Source: DATDPM01 sp963841995 (GTDB lineage Bacteria; Pseudomonadota; Alphaproteobacteria; DATDPM01). From it: 64,000 bases of DNA. The position numbers were made by a program, and so were the translations under genes. The notes under the pieces were generated by a model. The model was given only the letters and a program-made list of their open reading frames with translations. It had not been told where the DNA came from and did not search any database. Position 1 is the stretch's first letter. Each line of letters begins with the position of its first letter. The stretch covers positions 1 through 64,000 of the forward strand of contig CAWJEX010000007.1 in assembly GCA_963841995.1 (NCBI GenBank), given 5' to 3'. This document shows positions 37,515-46,993 of this stretch, piece by piece.

Positions 37515-38972
37515 ATGATTATGAGAAACGAGAAAACTGTTTCGATTTTCTTAAATTCCGGAAAAAAAGAAAAGAGCGAACGTTCTTTTCGCCGCGTCCG
37601 GGGTGCATTTGCCGCCGGATCGATGGTTGCCCTTGCCGCCTTGATGACCGGCTGCGGCGATGTTCCGGACGCAATAAATCCCGGCCATTGGTGGGATTCC
37701 ACCTTCGGCGACGATGAGGATCAGGCGGCGGCGCCGGAGAAATCGGCGGCCAAACCGGCGACGGCTGCCCCATCGAGCACTCAAGCTGCCCAAGCGACCG
37801 CCACGCTTCCCCCAAGCCCGGCGCCGTCTCCAGATTCCAGCGGCCAACAGGCCTACCCGAAGATCCAGGACGTTCCGCAAAAGCCGGCCGCATCGACCCT
37901 TGAGGAGCGGCATAAGGTCATGGAAAGCTTGGCCACCGATCGGGCCAATGCCCATTACACCGATGAAGCCGCCAGGACGGCTGCGGGAGCGGCGCCGGCC
38001 GCAGCGGCTCCGGCGCCAGCGACTCCGGCGCCAGCGACCGGCGCTTTTTCGCTTAGTCCCGACCTGGCTGCGCCGCCGCAGATGATGGCCCAGGCCGAGC
38101 CCGCGGCGCCTCCTATGCCCCCGCCGGCTCTGCCTGAGGCCACCCCATCGACCAGCGGCCCGTCGTCCAGCGGCAAGCATAAGACCTACATGTCAGGATT
38201 GGACGCTGGGCCCGCCGCCGCCCCTCCTGCGCCGCCAGCCGCTCCAGGCGCATCGGCGCCGGCGGCGAGTGGTGCCGTGGCCGCCGAAGCGGTGACCCCG
38301 CCGGCACAGGGATCGGCCGAATTGGACCAAATTTATGCCTCGAAATTGCAGGAATTGGCCCCAACGGTCACCACCGCACCGGTTGGTCCGACCGGCGCGG
38401 TCGCCGGCGCCAATACCGCGGCGATCGGCGAGCCGGCCGAAAAGCCCGCCAAGGGCAAACACGGGAAGACCAGCAAGGCCAAAGGTGCCGGAGCGCCGAG
38501 CCCAAGCAGTAATCCGTCGGTCCAGGTCTTCGACAGCGGTTATGACGGCGGATATGCCGGCCCCTACCAAGCGGCCTACAATGACGGTAACGACGGATAC
38601 GACGGTGGCGCATTGCTGCCGGGCCAAGTCGGCACCATCTATTTTGCCAGCGGGTCCACGCAGATCAGCGATTCGGACCGGGCAAAATTGAGCCAGGTCG
38701 TGGCACAGTTCCGGGAACAAGGCGGCATGATCCGCCTCGTCGGCCATGCCAGCAGCTTTACCCGCGACATGGATCCGACGCAACACGACTTGGTGAACTA
38801 CAGTATCTCGTCGCGCCGCGCCGATGCGGTGGCCAAGGCGCTGATGAAGCTCGGCATCGGGGCCGAGAAAATCACCACCGCCGCCGAGGGCGACCATGAC
38901 CCCGTCTACTACGAAGTCATGCCGGCCGGCGAAGCCGGAAACCGGCGGGTAGAGATTTTCATCGATTATTAG
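37515..38972 (+). CDS. OmpA-family lipoprotein with long Ala/Pro-rich linker
   Basis: 485 residues. After a basic start, a signal peptide ends at a lipobox-like ALMTGC (Cys about residue 47). Residues 65-350 are very rich in Ala, Pro, Ser and Gly and likely disordered. The C-terminal OmpA-like domain (about 370-485) has GTIYFASGSTQISDSDRAKL, LVGHASSF and SSRRADAVAKALMKLGI, then NRRVEIFID, the peptidoglycan-binding pattern. It may bridge the outer membrane and the wall. Divergent from phaC. Confidence 0.85.
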   Translation: MIMRNEKTVSIFLNSGKKEKSERSFRRVRGAFAAGSMVALAALMTGCGDVPDAINPGHWWDSTFGDDEDQAAAPEKSAAKPATAAPSSTQAAQATATLPPSPAPSPDSSGQQAYPKIQDVPQKPAASTLEERHKVMESLATDRANAHYTDEAARTAAGAAPAAAAPAPATPAPATGAFSLSPDLAAPPQMMAQAEPAAPPMPPPALPEATPSTSGPSSSGKHKTYMSGLDAGPAAAPPAPPAAPGASAPAASGAVAAEAVTPPAQGSAELDQIYASKLQELAPTVTTAPVGPTGAVAGANTAAIGEPAEKPAKGKHGKTSKAKGAGAPSPSSNPSVQVFDSGYDGGYAGPYQAAYNDGNDGYDGGALLPGQVGTIYFASGSTQISDSDRAKLSQVVAQFREQGGMIRLVGHASSFTRDMDPTQHDLVNYSISSRRADAVAKALMKLGIGAEKITTAAEGDHDPVYYEVMPAGEAGNRRVEIFIDY

Positions 38973-39106
38973 CCCTAACAGCGATACAAACCGGCCGGGT
39001 CCGCGAAGGAAACGCGGTCCTGCGGGCCCTTGTGTCTGCGGCGAAAATGCCCGCGGCGACGCGGACCCTAAAACCGATTCAAGCTAGAGCGACGAAGTAG
39101 CGGGCC

Positions 39107-40321
39107 ATGTCCCAGGACTTCTACCGGATCAAGCGGCTGCCGCCTTACATCTTTGCCGAGGTCAACGCCATGAAGGCGGCGGCAAGGGCGCGGGGCGAGG
39201 ACGTCATCGATTTCGGCATGGGCAATCCCGACAGCCCGACGCCGCCGCACATCATCGCCAAATTGATCGAAACGGTCAGCGATCCGCATACCCACCGCTA
39301 TTCGAATTCGCGCGGCATTCCCGGCTTGCGCAAAGCGCTCGCGGCCTATTACCAGCGCCGGTTCAACGTCACACTCGATCCGGAAACGGAAGTGATCGCC
39401 AGCATCGGCTCCAAGGAAGGGCTGACCAGCTTGGCACAGGCGATCACCGGTCCCGGCGACGTCGTGCTGGTGCCGAATTCGACTTATCCGATTTACGCCT
39501 TCGGATTTATTCTCGCCGGCGCATCGATCCGTCACATGCCGGTCGGCTCCGAATCCGATTTTGTCGAGGAATTCGAGCACGCCATGAAATACAGCGTGCC
39601 GAAGCCGATCGCGGTCATCGTCAATTTTCCGTCGAATCCGACGGCGCGGGTCTGCGACCTCGATTTCTATTCCCGGGCGGTCGATCTTTGCCGCAAGCAC
39701 GACGTTCTGCTGATTTCCGATCTTGCTTACTGCGAAATCTATTTTGACGGCCGTCCGCCGCCGTCGGTGCTTCAGATTCCCGGCGCCAAGGACGTCGCAA
39801 TCGAGTTCACCTCGGTCAGCAAGACCTATTCCATGCCGGGCTGGCGCATCGGCTTTGCCGCCGGCAACAAGCGCATCATCTCGGCGCTGGCGCGGATCAA
39901 ATCCTATACCGATTACGGGGCCTTTACGCCAATCCAAGTTGCCGCGGCGACAGCGTTGAATGGTCCGCAGGAATGCGTCACCGAAATCCGCGAGAAGTAC
40001 CGCCAGCGGCGGGACGTGCTGATCGACGGCTTGGTCGCCGCCGGCTGGAAAGTTCCGAGCCCGCCCGCCAGCATGTTCGCCTGGGCGCCGATCCCGCCGG
40101 CATTTGCGCATCTGGGATCGCTGGAATTTTCCAAATTGCTTTTGCAAGAAGCCAAGGTGGCGGTGGCGCCGGGTATCGGATTCGGCGAATACGGCGAAGG
40201 TTTCGTGCGCATCGCCCTGGTCGAAAACCGCCATCGCATCCGCCAAGCGTTGCGCAGTATCAAGACATTGCTCGCCTCGGCCGATAAAGTCCTCGAGAAC
40301 AAGGCGCGCGCGGCTTCTTGA
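39107..40321 (+). CDS. Class I/II PLP aminotransferase upstream of hom (LL-diaminopimelate aminotransferase / AlaC type)
   Basis: 404-residue fold-type I aminotransferase. It shows RIKRLPPYIFAEVNAMK, DFGMGNPDSPTPPHI, the phosphate-binding GSKEGLTSLA, NFPSNPTARVCD, DLAYCEIYFDG, and the Schiff-base Lys in SVSKTYSMPGWRIGF. Proteins of this type just before hom are annotated as alanine or LL-diaminopimelate aminotransferases; the substrate cannot be settled from sequence. The stop overlaps the hom start (TTGA). Confidence 0.88.
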   Translation: MSQDFYRIKRLPPYIFAEVNAMKAAARARGEDVIDFGMGNPDSPTPPHIIAKLIETVSDPHTHRYSNSRGIPGLRKALAAYYQRRFNVTLDPETEVIASIGSKEGLTSLAQAITGPGDVVLVPNSTYPIYAFGFILAGASIRHMPVGSESDFVEEFEHAMKYSVPKPIAVIVNFPSNPTARVCDLDFYSRAVDLCRKHDVLLISDLAYCEIYFDGRPPPSVLQIPGAKDVAIEFTSVSKTYSMPGWRIGFAAGNKRIISALARIKSYTDYGAFTPIQVAAATALNGPQECVTEIREKYRQRRDVLIDGLVAAGWKVPSPPASMFAWAPIPPAFAHLGSLEFSKLLLQEAKVAVAPGIGFGEYGEGFVRIALVENRHRIRQALRSIKTLLASADKVLENKARAAS

Positions 40322-41610
40322 GCAAGCCTCTTTCCATCGCGATCGCCGGCCTCGGCACCGTAGGGGGCGGGGCGCTTCAGTTGCTGCACCGCCATGCCGC
40401 CCTCATCGAACAACGGTGTGGACGTGCCATCCAAGTCGTCGCCGTTTCGGCGCAGGATCGTTCACGCGACCGCAAAGCCGATCTTTCCAAAATCGCCTGG
40501 TTCGACGACGCCGTCGCCATGGCGAAATCGGCGCCAGCAGACGTCATCGTCGAACTCATCGGAGGCTCGGACGGCGTGGCGAAAACGCTCTGCGAAACCG
40601 CCATTGCTTCCGGCAAGCATGTGGTAACCGCCAACAAAGCGCTTCTAGCCCATCACGGCGCGGCGCTCGCGGCGGCGGCGGAAGCAAAAGGCGTTTCCCT
40701 GAATTTCGAGGCGGCGGTGGCGGGCGGCATCCCCATCGTCAAGGCCCTGCGCGAAGGATTGGCGGGAAACGGCGTCGTCCGCGTCACCGGAATTCTGAAT
40801 GGCACCTGCAATTACATCCTCACGACGATGCGCGAAACCGGCAAGGATTTCGCCGAGGTGCTCGACGAAGCGCGGCGGCTCGGCTATGCGGAAGCCGATC
40901 CGAGTTTCGATATCGACGGCATCGATACCGCGCATAAACTCGCGATCCTGACCTCCGTCGCTTTCGGCTGCGAGACCGATTTCAAATCGATCCATATCGA
41001 AGGCATCCGGCCCATCTCCATTCTCGACATTTCCTTCGCCGAAGAACTCGGCTACCGGATCAAGCTGCTTGGCATTGCCCGGTTAACTCAACATGGAATC
41101 GAGCAGCGCGTGCACCCCTGCATGGTACCGGTGCGCTCCGCAATCGCCCATGTCGAAGACGTGTATAATGCGGTGATGGTCGAGGGCGATTTTGTCGGCA
41201 ACATCATGTTGCAGGGGCGCGGAGCGGGCGCCGGTCCTACGGCGTCCGCCGTGGTCGCCGACATCGTCGATATCGCGCGGGGGACGAAGATCCCGACCTT
41301 TGCGGTGCCGGCGGGAAAACTGGCGAAGCCGTATCCCGCACCCATGGAACGTCATCGCGGCGCCTATTACATTCGGCTTATGGTGACGGATCAGCCCGGC
41401 GTCATTGCCGATGTGGCGGCCGCCTTGCGCGATCACGGCATTTCGATGGAATTGATGTTGCAGCATGGCCGTTCCTCGATTGGCGCAGTGCCGGTGGTGC
41501 TGACGACCCACGAGACCGAGGAAGCCGCCATGATCAAGGCGCTCCAGCGCATCGGGGACCTTCCCGCGGTGTTTGAGCCGCCGCATATGATTCGTATCGA
41601 GGCGCCTTAG
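40318..41610 (+). CDS. hom: Homoserine dehydrogenase
   Basis: Reduces aspartate semialdehyde to homoserine, the shared precursor of methionine and threonine. The 430-residue product has the NAD(P)-binding AIAGLGTVGGGALQLL, the VTANKALLAHHG segment, GILNGTCNYILTTM, DPSFDIDGIDTAHKLAIL and a C-terminal ACT domain (LMVTDQPGVIADVAAALRD). The ACT domain suggests feedback control, usually by threonine. TTG start overlaps the aminotransferase stop. In many alphaproteobacteria glpX lies between hom and recJ; here recJ follows directly. Confidence 0.94.
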   Translation: MSKPLSIAIAGLGTVGGGALQLLHRHAALIEQRCGRAIQVVAVSAQDRSRDRKADLSKIAWFDDAVAMAKSAPADVIVELIGGSDGVAKTLCETAIASGKHVVTANKALLAHHGAALAAAAEAKGVSLNFEAAVAGGIPIVKALREGLAGNGVVRVTGILNGTCNYILTTMRETGKDFAEVLDEARRLGYAEADPSFDIDGIDTAHKLAILTSVAFGCETDFKSIHIEGIRPISILDISFAEELGYRIKLLGIARLTQHGIEQRVHPCMVPVRSAIAHVEDVYNAVMVEGDFVGNIMLQGRGAGAGPTASAVVADIVDIARGTKIPTFAVPAGKLAKPYPAPMERHRGAYYIRLMVTDQPGVIADVAAALRDHGISMELMLQHGRSSIGAVPVVLTTHETEEAAMIKALQRIGDLPAVFEPPHMIRIEAP

Positions 41611-41613
41611 ACA

Positions 41614-43398
41614 ATGGCGCAAAGCGCGGCATCGTCCAACCCTGCCGCCTCTAATGCTTTTCTCGGGGTCGACCGCTCTTTTTTGGGAAAAAAATGGCGC
41701 CTTCGTCTTACCGACGAACGCTTGGGCACGGCCCTTTCCCAGCGCCTTGGATTGCCGGAGATCGTCGGGCGCGTCCTGGCGGCGCGCGGCGTTAGCCTCG
41801 ATTCTGCACCGCAATTCCTGAATCCCACATTGCGAAACCTGCTTCCCGATCCGTCGCGGCTGCGCGACATGGACACGGCAGCAAAGCGCTTGGCACGGGC
41901 TATCGCCGTTGGCGAATTGATTGCAATCTTCGGCGACTACGACGTGGACGGCGCCACTTCGGCCGCTTTGCTATCGCGGTTTTTCTCAGGCGTCGGCGGG
42001 CGGGTGACCGCCTATATCCCCGACCGCAGAAAAGAAGGCTATGGGCCGAACGTGCCGGCGCTGGCTCAGTTGAAAGAACAGGGGGCGTCGCTGGTCGTCA
42101 CCGTCGATTGCGGCACTCTGGCCTTCGAAGCCTTGGATGCCGCGCGGGATTTCGGCCTCGAGGTTATCGTCGTCGATCATCACGAGGCCGAAGCGAAACT
42201 TCCCGCGGCTTTGGCCGTCATCAATCCCAACCGGCTCGATGAATCGGGCGGATTCGGTGAGTTGGCGGCCGTCGGCGTCGCCTTTCTTCTCGCAGTCGCC
42301 GTCAACCGGGCCTTGCGATCGCGAGGCTGGTACGAGACCCGCGCCGAGCTGGATTTAATGGCTTGGCTCGATCTGGTGGCGTTGGGAACGATTTGCGACG
42401 TGGTGCCCTTGACCGGTTTGAACCGCGCATTCGTTAGTCAAGGCCTCAAGGTTTTGGCGGGACGAAGCAATTCCGGCCTCGCCGCGTTGTGCGATGTGGC
42501 GAGAGTGGAGAGCAAGCCGGGCGCCTATCACGCCGGCTATCTCTTGGGACCGCGGATCAATGCCGGTGGCCGCGTCGGAAAATCCGATCTCGGCTACCGC
42601 CTTCTGACCTCCGAAGATCCGGAAGAATGCCGGCGCATCGCCGCGATCCTCGACGCCTTGAATGGGGAAAGGCGGCGGATCGAAGCGGAAGTGCTGGCTC
42701 ATGCGGAAGCGCAAGTTGAAGGGGATGCATCGCCGGTGGTGGTCGCCGCCGGCGAAGGGTGGCATGTCGGAGTCATCGGAATCGTCGCCAGCCGCTTGAA
42801 GGAACGATTCAGCCGACCGGCCTGCGTGATCGGAATCGAAGACGGCATGGGTAAAGGATCCGCCCGGTCGATTCCCGGAATCGATTTGGGTGCGGCGGTG
42901 ATCGCCGCCCGCCACAAAGGACTTCTGGTCAATGGCGGCGGTCACGCCATGGCGGCGGGGTTTACGATTGAGCCCGAGAAAATTGCCCCGTTTCGCGATT
43001 TCCTGGCCGAGCGATTTGGCTCGCAGGGGGACACGCAAGGACCCAGCCTTGGATTGGACGGCGCCTTGTCGCCGGATGCCGCCACTTTGGACTTGGCGGG
43101 CGATCTCACCCGCATCGGCCCCTTTGGCGCCGGCAACTCCGAGCCGCGCTTTGCATTTCCCGGCGTGGTCCTCGCTTCAGCGGAAATCGTCGGCGAGCAT
43201 GTCCGCTGCTCGTTGTCGGGCGCAGGCGGCAGCCTCAAGGCGATGGCGTTCCGCGCCGCCCACACCGCGCTCGGCGAAGGGCTGCTGCGATGCCGGGGAA
43301 CCAGCCTTCATATTGCCGGCCGAATCGCCGCCGACGAGTGGCAGGGGCGCAAATCGATCTGCCTTTTCATCGATGACGCGGCCTCCGAGAGGGGTTAA
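41614..43398 (+). CDS. recJ: Single-stranded-DNA-specific exonuclease RecJ
   Basis: 5'-3' exonuclease of the DHH family used in mismatch repair and RecF-pathway recombination. The 594-residue product holds the DHH phosphoesterase motifs (AIFGDYDVDGATSAALL, VVTVDCGTLAFEA, IVVDHHEAEAKLP) and the DHHA1 domain signature HVGVIGIVASRLKERF and NGGGHAMAAGFTI, followed by the OB-type nucleic-acid domain. The start at 41614 lies 3 bases after hom. Length is normal. Confidence 0.95.
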   Translation: MAQSAASSNPAASNAFLGVDRSFLGKKWRLRLTDERLGTALSQRLGLPEIVGRVLAARGVSLDSAPQFLNPTLRNLLPDPSRLRDMDTAAKRLARAIAVGELIAIFGDYDVDGATSAALLSRFFSGVGGRVTAYIPDRRKEGYGPNVPALAQLKEQGASLVVTVDCGTLAFEALDAARDFGLEVIVVDHHEAEAKLPAALAVINPNRLDESGGFGELAAVGVAFLLAVAVNRALRSRGWYETRAELDLMAWLDLVALGTICDVVPLTGLNRAFVSQGLKVLAGRSNSGLAALCDVARVESKPGAYHAGYLLGPRINAGGRVGKSDLGYRLLTSEDPEECRRIAAILDALNGERRRIEAEVLAHAEAQVEGDASPVVVAAGEGWHVGVIGIVASRLKERFSRPACVIGIEDGMGKGSARSIPGIDLGAAVIAARHKGLLVNGGGHAMAAGFTIEPEKIAPFRDFLAERFGSQGDTQGPSLGLDGALSPDAATLDLAGDLTRIGPFGAGNSEPRFAFPGVVLASAEIVGEHVRCSLSGAGGSLKAMAFRAAHTALGEGLLRCRGTSLHIAGRIAADEWQGRKSICLFIDDAASERG

Positions 43399-43475
43399 AT
43401 CGGCGGCAAGGCGAAGCTTTGCTTGATTTTGCCGGGTTGCGTCATTAATCAGGGCAGCAGAATCATCCCACCCGC

Positions 43476-43550
43476 GACCCCATCGTCTAGTGGTTAGGAC
43501 TTCGGCTTTTCAAGCCGGCAACACGGGTTCGAATCCCGTTGGGGTCGCCA
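43476..43550 (+). tRNA. tRNA-Glu (TTC)
   Basis: 75 nt with encoded CCA. Acceptor stem GACCCCA pairs with TGGGGTC; anticodon loop TTTTCAA gives TTC; T arm GGGTTCGAATCCC. It lies 77 bases after recJ. Confidence 0.96.
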
Positions 43551-44060
43551 GTATTCTCCCGGCTCGCAGGAGAGCGAGCAAATTCCAAGATATGCCGCGA
43601 CCCGCGCAGTATTCATACGCGACGATGGCTGCGAATATTTGATCGGGACTTTTACCGGCGGGGACGAAGTTTGGGTGTGGCCTTGGTGCCGCGATCACCG
43701 AAAAAAAGTGCAAATCCTTGGCCAATCACAGACTTTTCCTCGCCCTCTCCGAAAGAATTACTTCACCTCGCATTAATTTTCTGGTGATATTGCGGTATAT
43801 GCATGAAGTTCATGGAACTTCGTTGCGTATCGCCGGTTTACCAGTTCCCCGGGCGTTTTCATGAGATCAAGAAGTCTTCTAGGGTATCGGGAAGATCGCT
43901 TTCACAGCTAACGCGCGCCGGACATAGGCGGAATTACTGCTGTATGTCCGTGTGTTTAGCCGTTGTCGCCGACCGGAAGGTGGGTTAAAAGGTTACCGGG
44001 GGCGTGTGGTTAATATTCGCGAATTCGAGGTTTCTCGTTTTCTAAAAGGGGTTCGAAGAA
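43551..44060. other. 510-base gap between tRNA-Glu and an OmpA-like gene
   Basis: No frame in this stretch looks coding. It contains a small inverted repeat CTCGC-AGGAGA-GCGAG just after the tRNA (about 43562-43577) and AT-rich tracts near 43730-43800 and 44000-44060 that may hold the promoter for the downstream lipoprotein. A small RNA cannot be excluded. Confidence 0.4.
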
Positions 44061-45002
44061 ATGTTCAGGTCACTTCCAATCGTCCTTGGTGGGCTGCTGT
44101 TGCTCTCCGCTTGTGCCGCGCCGGTCGGGTTCGAAGTCCGTTCCGCACCGGCTGACAGTTCTCACCAGTCCGCATTCGACCAAGCGCTGGTCGGCGGATA
44201 CTGGGCTGATGCTGTCGAAGAATCAGGGATCGACGACAATTACGCGTCCGACTGGGACGCGATAAAGGCTAAGAGCGCGGCCAAGGGCCAAGAGGTCCTT
44301 CCGGGGGATTCCAGCACCGATTTCGGTTCGGGTCACAAGCCGGTTCATGAATCCCAAACCAACGATATCAACGATGCGCGGGCAAAGCTGATGGGCTTTT
44401 TCGACCGTGGCGCCCGGGACGTTCGTCCGGAATGGGCGGGGAAGGCACAAGTCGCGTTGGATTGCTGGATTGAAGAATCAACCGAAGTGAACTCCCGCGG
44501 CGGCATCCTCGAAGTCGAGGACATGAATTCCTGCAAAAACGATTTCAATACGGCAATGGCCAAGATCGAGCCGTTCTTGCCGCCTCAGCAGGTTGCCGAG
44601 CATTTGAAGATGTTCGAACTGATGCCGGATCAGGGTCCGCCGCCGATGCCCGCCAAGGCCGGCAATCCCGACACCTATCTGGTGTTCTTCGACTGGGATA
44701 AATACAACCTGACGCCAGAAGCTCTCGGCATCATCCGCACGGCTGCGGCCAATGCGAAGAAGTCGAACGGCGCCAAGATCGAAGTGACGGGTTACACCGA
44801 TACTTCGGGTCCGGTAGATTATAATCTGAAGCTGTCCAAGCGCCGGGCCAATGCCGTAAAGGCGGAGCTCGTCAGGCAGGGAATTTCCGCCAAGAACATT
44901 ACAACGATCGGTAAAGGCAAGACCGATCTACTTGTTCCGACCCCGGATGGCGTGCGCGAGCCGCAGAACCGCCGCGCGAAGATCGTCATTCAGATCCGAT
45001 AA
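44061..45002 (+). CDS. OmpA-family peptidoglycan-associated lipoprotein
   Basis: 313 residues. A signal peptide ends in LLLLSAC (lipobox, Cys at about 18). The middle has an acidic helical domain with four-helix character (WAGKAQVALDCWIEESTE). The C-terminal OmpA domain reads LVFFDWDKYNLTPEALGII, VTGYTDTSGPVDYNLKLSKRRA and GKGKTDLLVPT, then NRRAKIVIQ, typical for peptidoglycan binding. It is longer than Pal and has no tol genes beside it. The second protein of this type in the window; terminator follows. Confidence 0.88.
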   Translation: MFRSLPIVLGGLLLLSACAAPVGFEVRSAPADSSHQSAFDQALVGGYWADAVEESGIDDNYASDWDAIKAKSAAKGQEVLPGDSSTDFGSGHKPVHESQTNDINDARAKLMGFFDRGARDVRPEWAGKAQVALDCWIEESTEVNSRGGILEVEDMNSCKNDFNTAMAKIEPFLPPQQVAEHLKMFELMPDQGPPPMPAKAGNPDTYLVFFDWDKYNLTPEALGIIRTAAANAKKSNGAKIEVTGYTDTSGPVDYNLKLSKRRANAVKAELVRQGISAKNITTIGKGKTDLLVPTPDGVREPQNRRAKIVIQIR

Positions 45003-45027
45003 CGAGTGGCGGAAACGCCAAGAGCCA

Positions 45028-45056
45028 GGGCGCCGCAGCAATGCGGCGCCCTTTTT
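45028..45056 (+). terminator. Rho-independent terminator after the OmpA-like gene
   Basis: A perfect 10-bp stem GGGCGCCGCA with TGCGGCGCCC around GCAA, followed by TTTTT. It starts 25 bases after the stop. Confidence 0.88.
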
Positions 45057-45368
45057 CTTTGCTCGGTATCTCCGAAGATTTGCCGGGCTGTGCCGCCCGC
45101 AAGAGCGGCCTCGATGGCCGAAAGACGGCAGCAACAAGGGCGCGTTGCCGCACCCTTGTTAGTCTGGACCGGTCAGAGCCTCGTTTTAACTCGATGATCC
45201 AGGGCATGATCTTGTCAGTTGGAACTGGCTGCGCCGGAGGTATTTTGCGCCGCGGGCACGAGAAGCGCGAAACAGGAACTAAGGGCGAGCGCTTCGACTC
45301 ACGGCGCGTCTGGCGGATCGCCGCGCCAAAGGCGCAACGCAGCCGATTCGAACTGACAAGATCGTGCT
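45057..45368. other. Gap between the terminator and the secreted-protein gene
   Basis: About 310 bases with no supported gene. A long minus-strand frame crosses it, but only because the frame of the neighbouring secreted-protein gene is shifted; its codons here show no family pattern. Confidence 0.4.
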
Positions 45369-45864
45369 TTAGTTGGTTTGGTCGCGGGAGGCCTGAACGG
45401 TGCAGGCAGAAACCCCGGCTCCTTCCGAGAACATCGGCTGGCTGACGAGGCTGCGCAAGCCGGAGATATCGGAGGCGAGAACCGAGGTGAACAGGGTCAC
45501 CGCGGACGCGCAATATTGCGGCATCGGCTGCTGCATCCGGCGAACTCGCGGCGTTGTTGGCGATACGGGTAATAAACCGGTCAAGCACGTCTTCGCCGCT
45601 CTTGCCGTAATTGCGGGCGAAGTAACCGCGCAGCGCGTTACCGTTGGCGACCAATTCGGACTCGAATTTTTGGACGAAGGAATTGTAGCGGGCGTTTTCG
45701 CCGCAGCTGAGCGCCGCCACCATCAATTCGCTCTGCAAGACGCGGGTATCGAAGGCCGTTTTTTCGGCGGCGGATGCGCAAGTGTCGGCCCAAACGGTAC
45801 TGGCGGCGAATTGAAGGGCGGTAACGGCCACGGCAACTCGCGCGAGACGGCGGCACTTCTTCAT
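45369..45864 (-). pseudogene. Small secreted cysteine-containing protein, frameshifted, unknown family
   Basis: From ATG 45864 a signal peptide (RVAVAVTALQFAASTVWA) precedes a mature part beginning DTCASAAEKTAFDTRVLQ and containing LMVAALSCGENARYNSF and YGKSGEDVLDRFITRIANNA. The coherent end, YCASAVTLFTSVLASDISGL then FSEGAGVSACTVQASRDQTN, lies one base over and stops at 45369-45371. The switch falls within about 45515-45545; removing one base gives a single product of about 164 residues with four Cys, probably two disulfides. I do not recognise a family. Without the correction the frame would run on with basic, patternless sequence. Confidence 0.65.
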
Positions 45865-46082
45865 AAGGATTCCCCCCTTGTTCCGGCGGAAAAACAACAA
45901 GCCCGCGCGAAACCTAGCAAAACATCCCTACCGATTTATTACCGGGGCGCTTCGATCCGGCTAGCCCCGAGGCATCGGTTTTGGGATGATAATGATTTTG
46001 ACCCCTGTCAGTCCCCGAAGCGTTAACTATCGCAAAGGCTTAGTCGGCCTGGCAAGGGCCAATTGACCGCGACCGAAAAAAC

Positions 46083-46814
46083 TCACCCGAAAAGCTTGTC
46101 GATATCGTCCTGGGAAACCGCGGCGTTACTAAGCTGGGGGCCGCTCAACAGCGCCTTATCGGCCTCGACTGGCATATCGGGGAGGGGGGGCGCGATCTCG
46201 GCGAAGGCGTCCTTGCCCCAGATGGCAATCATGGCGTCCACATGCTCTTCGATGAATTTGACGGTGTTGACGACCTTGGTGATGCGCTGGCCGGTAATGT
46301 CCTGGAAGTTGCAGGCCTCGAAAATCTTGATGATGACTTCGCGCATCTCATCGGCGATGCGGCCGATGAATTCATCCTTCGACGCCTGTTTGATCCGGTC
46401 GGCCATGTCGTCCACGGTTTCCGCAGCCTCAAGAATCGTATGAGTGGCTTGCTCGGTCGCCGCCACGACGGCATCGAGCTCGTCGGTGGCAACCACCAGG
46501 CGGTCCGAGGAAGAACTCGGATGGCGGACCGCGGCAATTTCCCGCTTGGTGTTGACGATGGAGTCCCGAAGCGCCTCTAGCTCGCCGCGCAATTTCGTTG
46601 GATCGACCGCTGGGGCCGGTATCGCCGAAGTGGCGGTGTGCGCCATTTGCAGCACCAGATTGCGAACCTCGGCGAGGGCCGCCAGCATTTCGTCATGCCG
46701 CGCCTGGGCCGCGTCGTCGGATAGGCCGGCCGGCAATCGCTGGCCTCCGGTCTTGCCCTGCTGATTGCGGAGCATTTCGGCGACGAACGGCTTCTTGGCT
46801 TTGCTGTGCGCCAT
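46083..46814 (-). CDS. cheZ: Chemotaxis phosphatase CheZ
   Basis: CheZ dephosphorylates CheY-P at the flagellar motor or chemoreceptor array. The 243-residue product is helical, with the catalytic Gln region EACNFQDITGQRITKVV in the long hairpin and the CheY-tethering C-terminal motif SQDDIDKLFG. An N-terminal extension is low-complexity. No cheA, cheY or receptor gene is adjacent, so its partner genes are elsewhere. GGAGCC upstream of the ATG may serve as ribosome site. Confidence 0.9.
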   Translation of the reverse strand: MAHSKAKKPFVAEMLRNQQGKTGGQRLPAGLSDDAAQARHDEMLAALAEVRNLVLQMAHTATSAIPAPAVDPTKLRGELEALRDSIVNTKREIAAVRHPSSSSDRLVVATDELDAVVAATEQATHTILEAAETVDDMADRIKQASKDEFIGRIADEMREVIIKIFEACNFQDITGQRITKVVNTVKFIEEHVDAMIAIWGKDAFAEIAPPLPDMPVEADKALLSGPQLSNAAVSQDDIDKLFG

Positions 46815-46993
46815 TATCGGCTCCTTGTGGGTGCGCGTCCTGCGCGAAAGGACATGATTTCACGCTAAAACAGTGAAAAAACCGTTAGTTTTCCGGCTTT
46901 CCGAGAATGGTGGAAGTGCGCAGCAAGTCAGTGGCTTCCGGCAGAAATTCAGGCGTCTGGCTGCAACCCGGCCGCCGTCGTAAGCTAACGGTC

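Noticed and set aside
38980..39070. Terminator after the first OmpA-like lipoprotein
   Set aside because: A small hairpin (CCGCG/CGCGG) is present but has mismatches and no T-run.
44986..45900. A 304-residue minus-strand protein over the OmpA terminator
   Set aside because: Only its first third looks like a protein. The rest is basic and patternless and crosses a strong terminator; it arises from the one-base shift in the secreted-protein gene.
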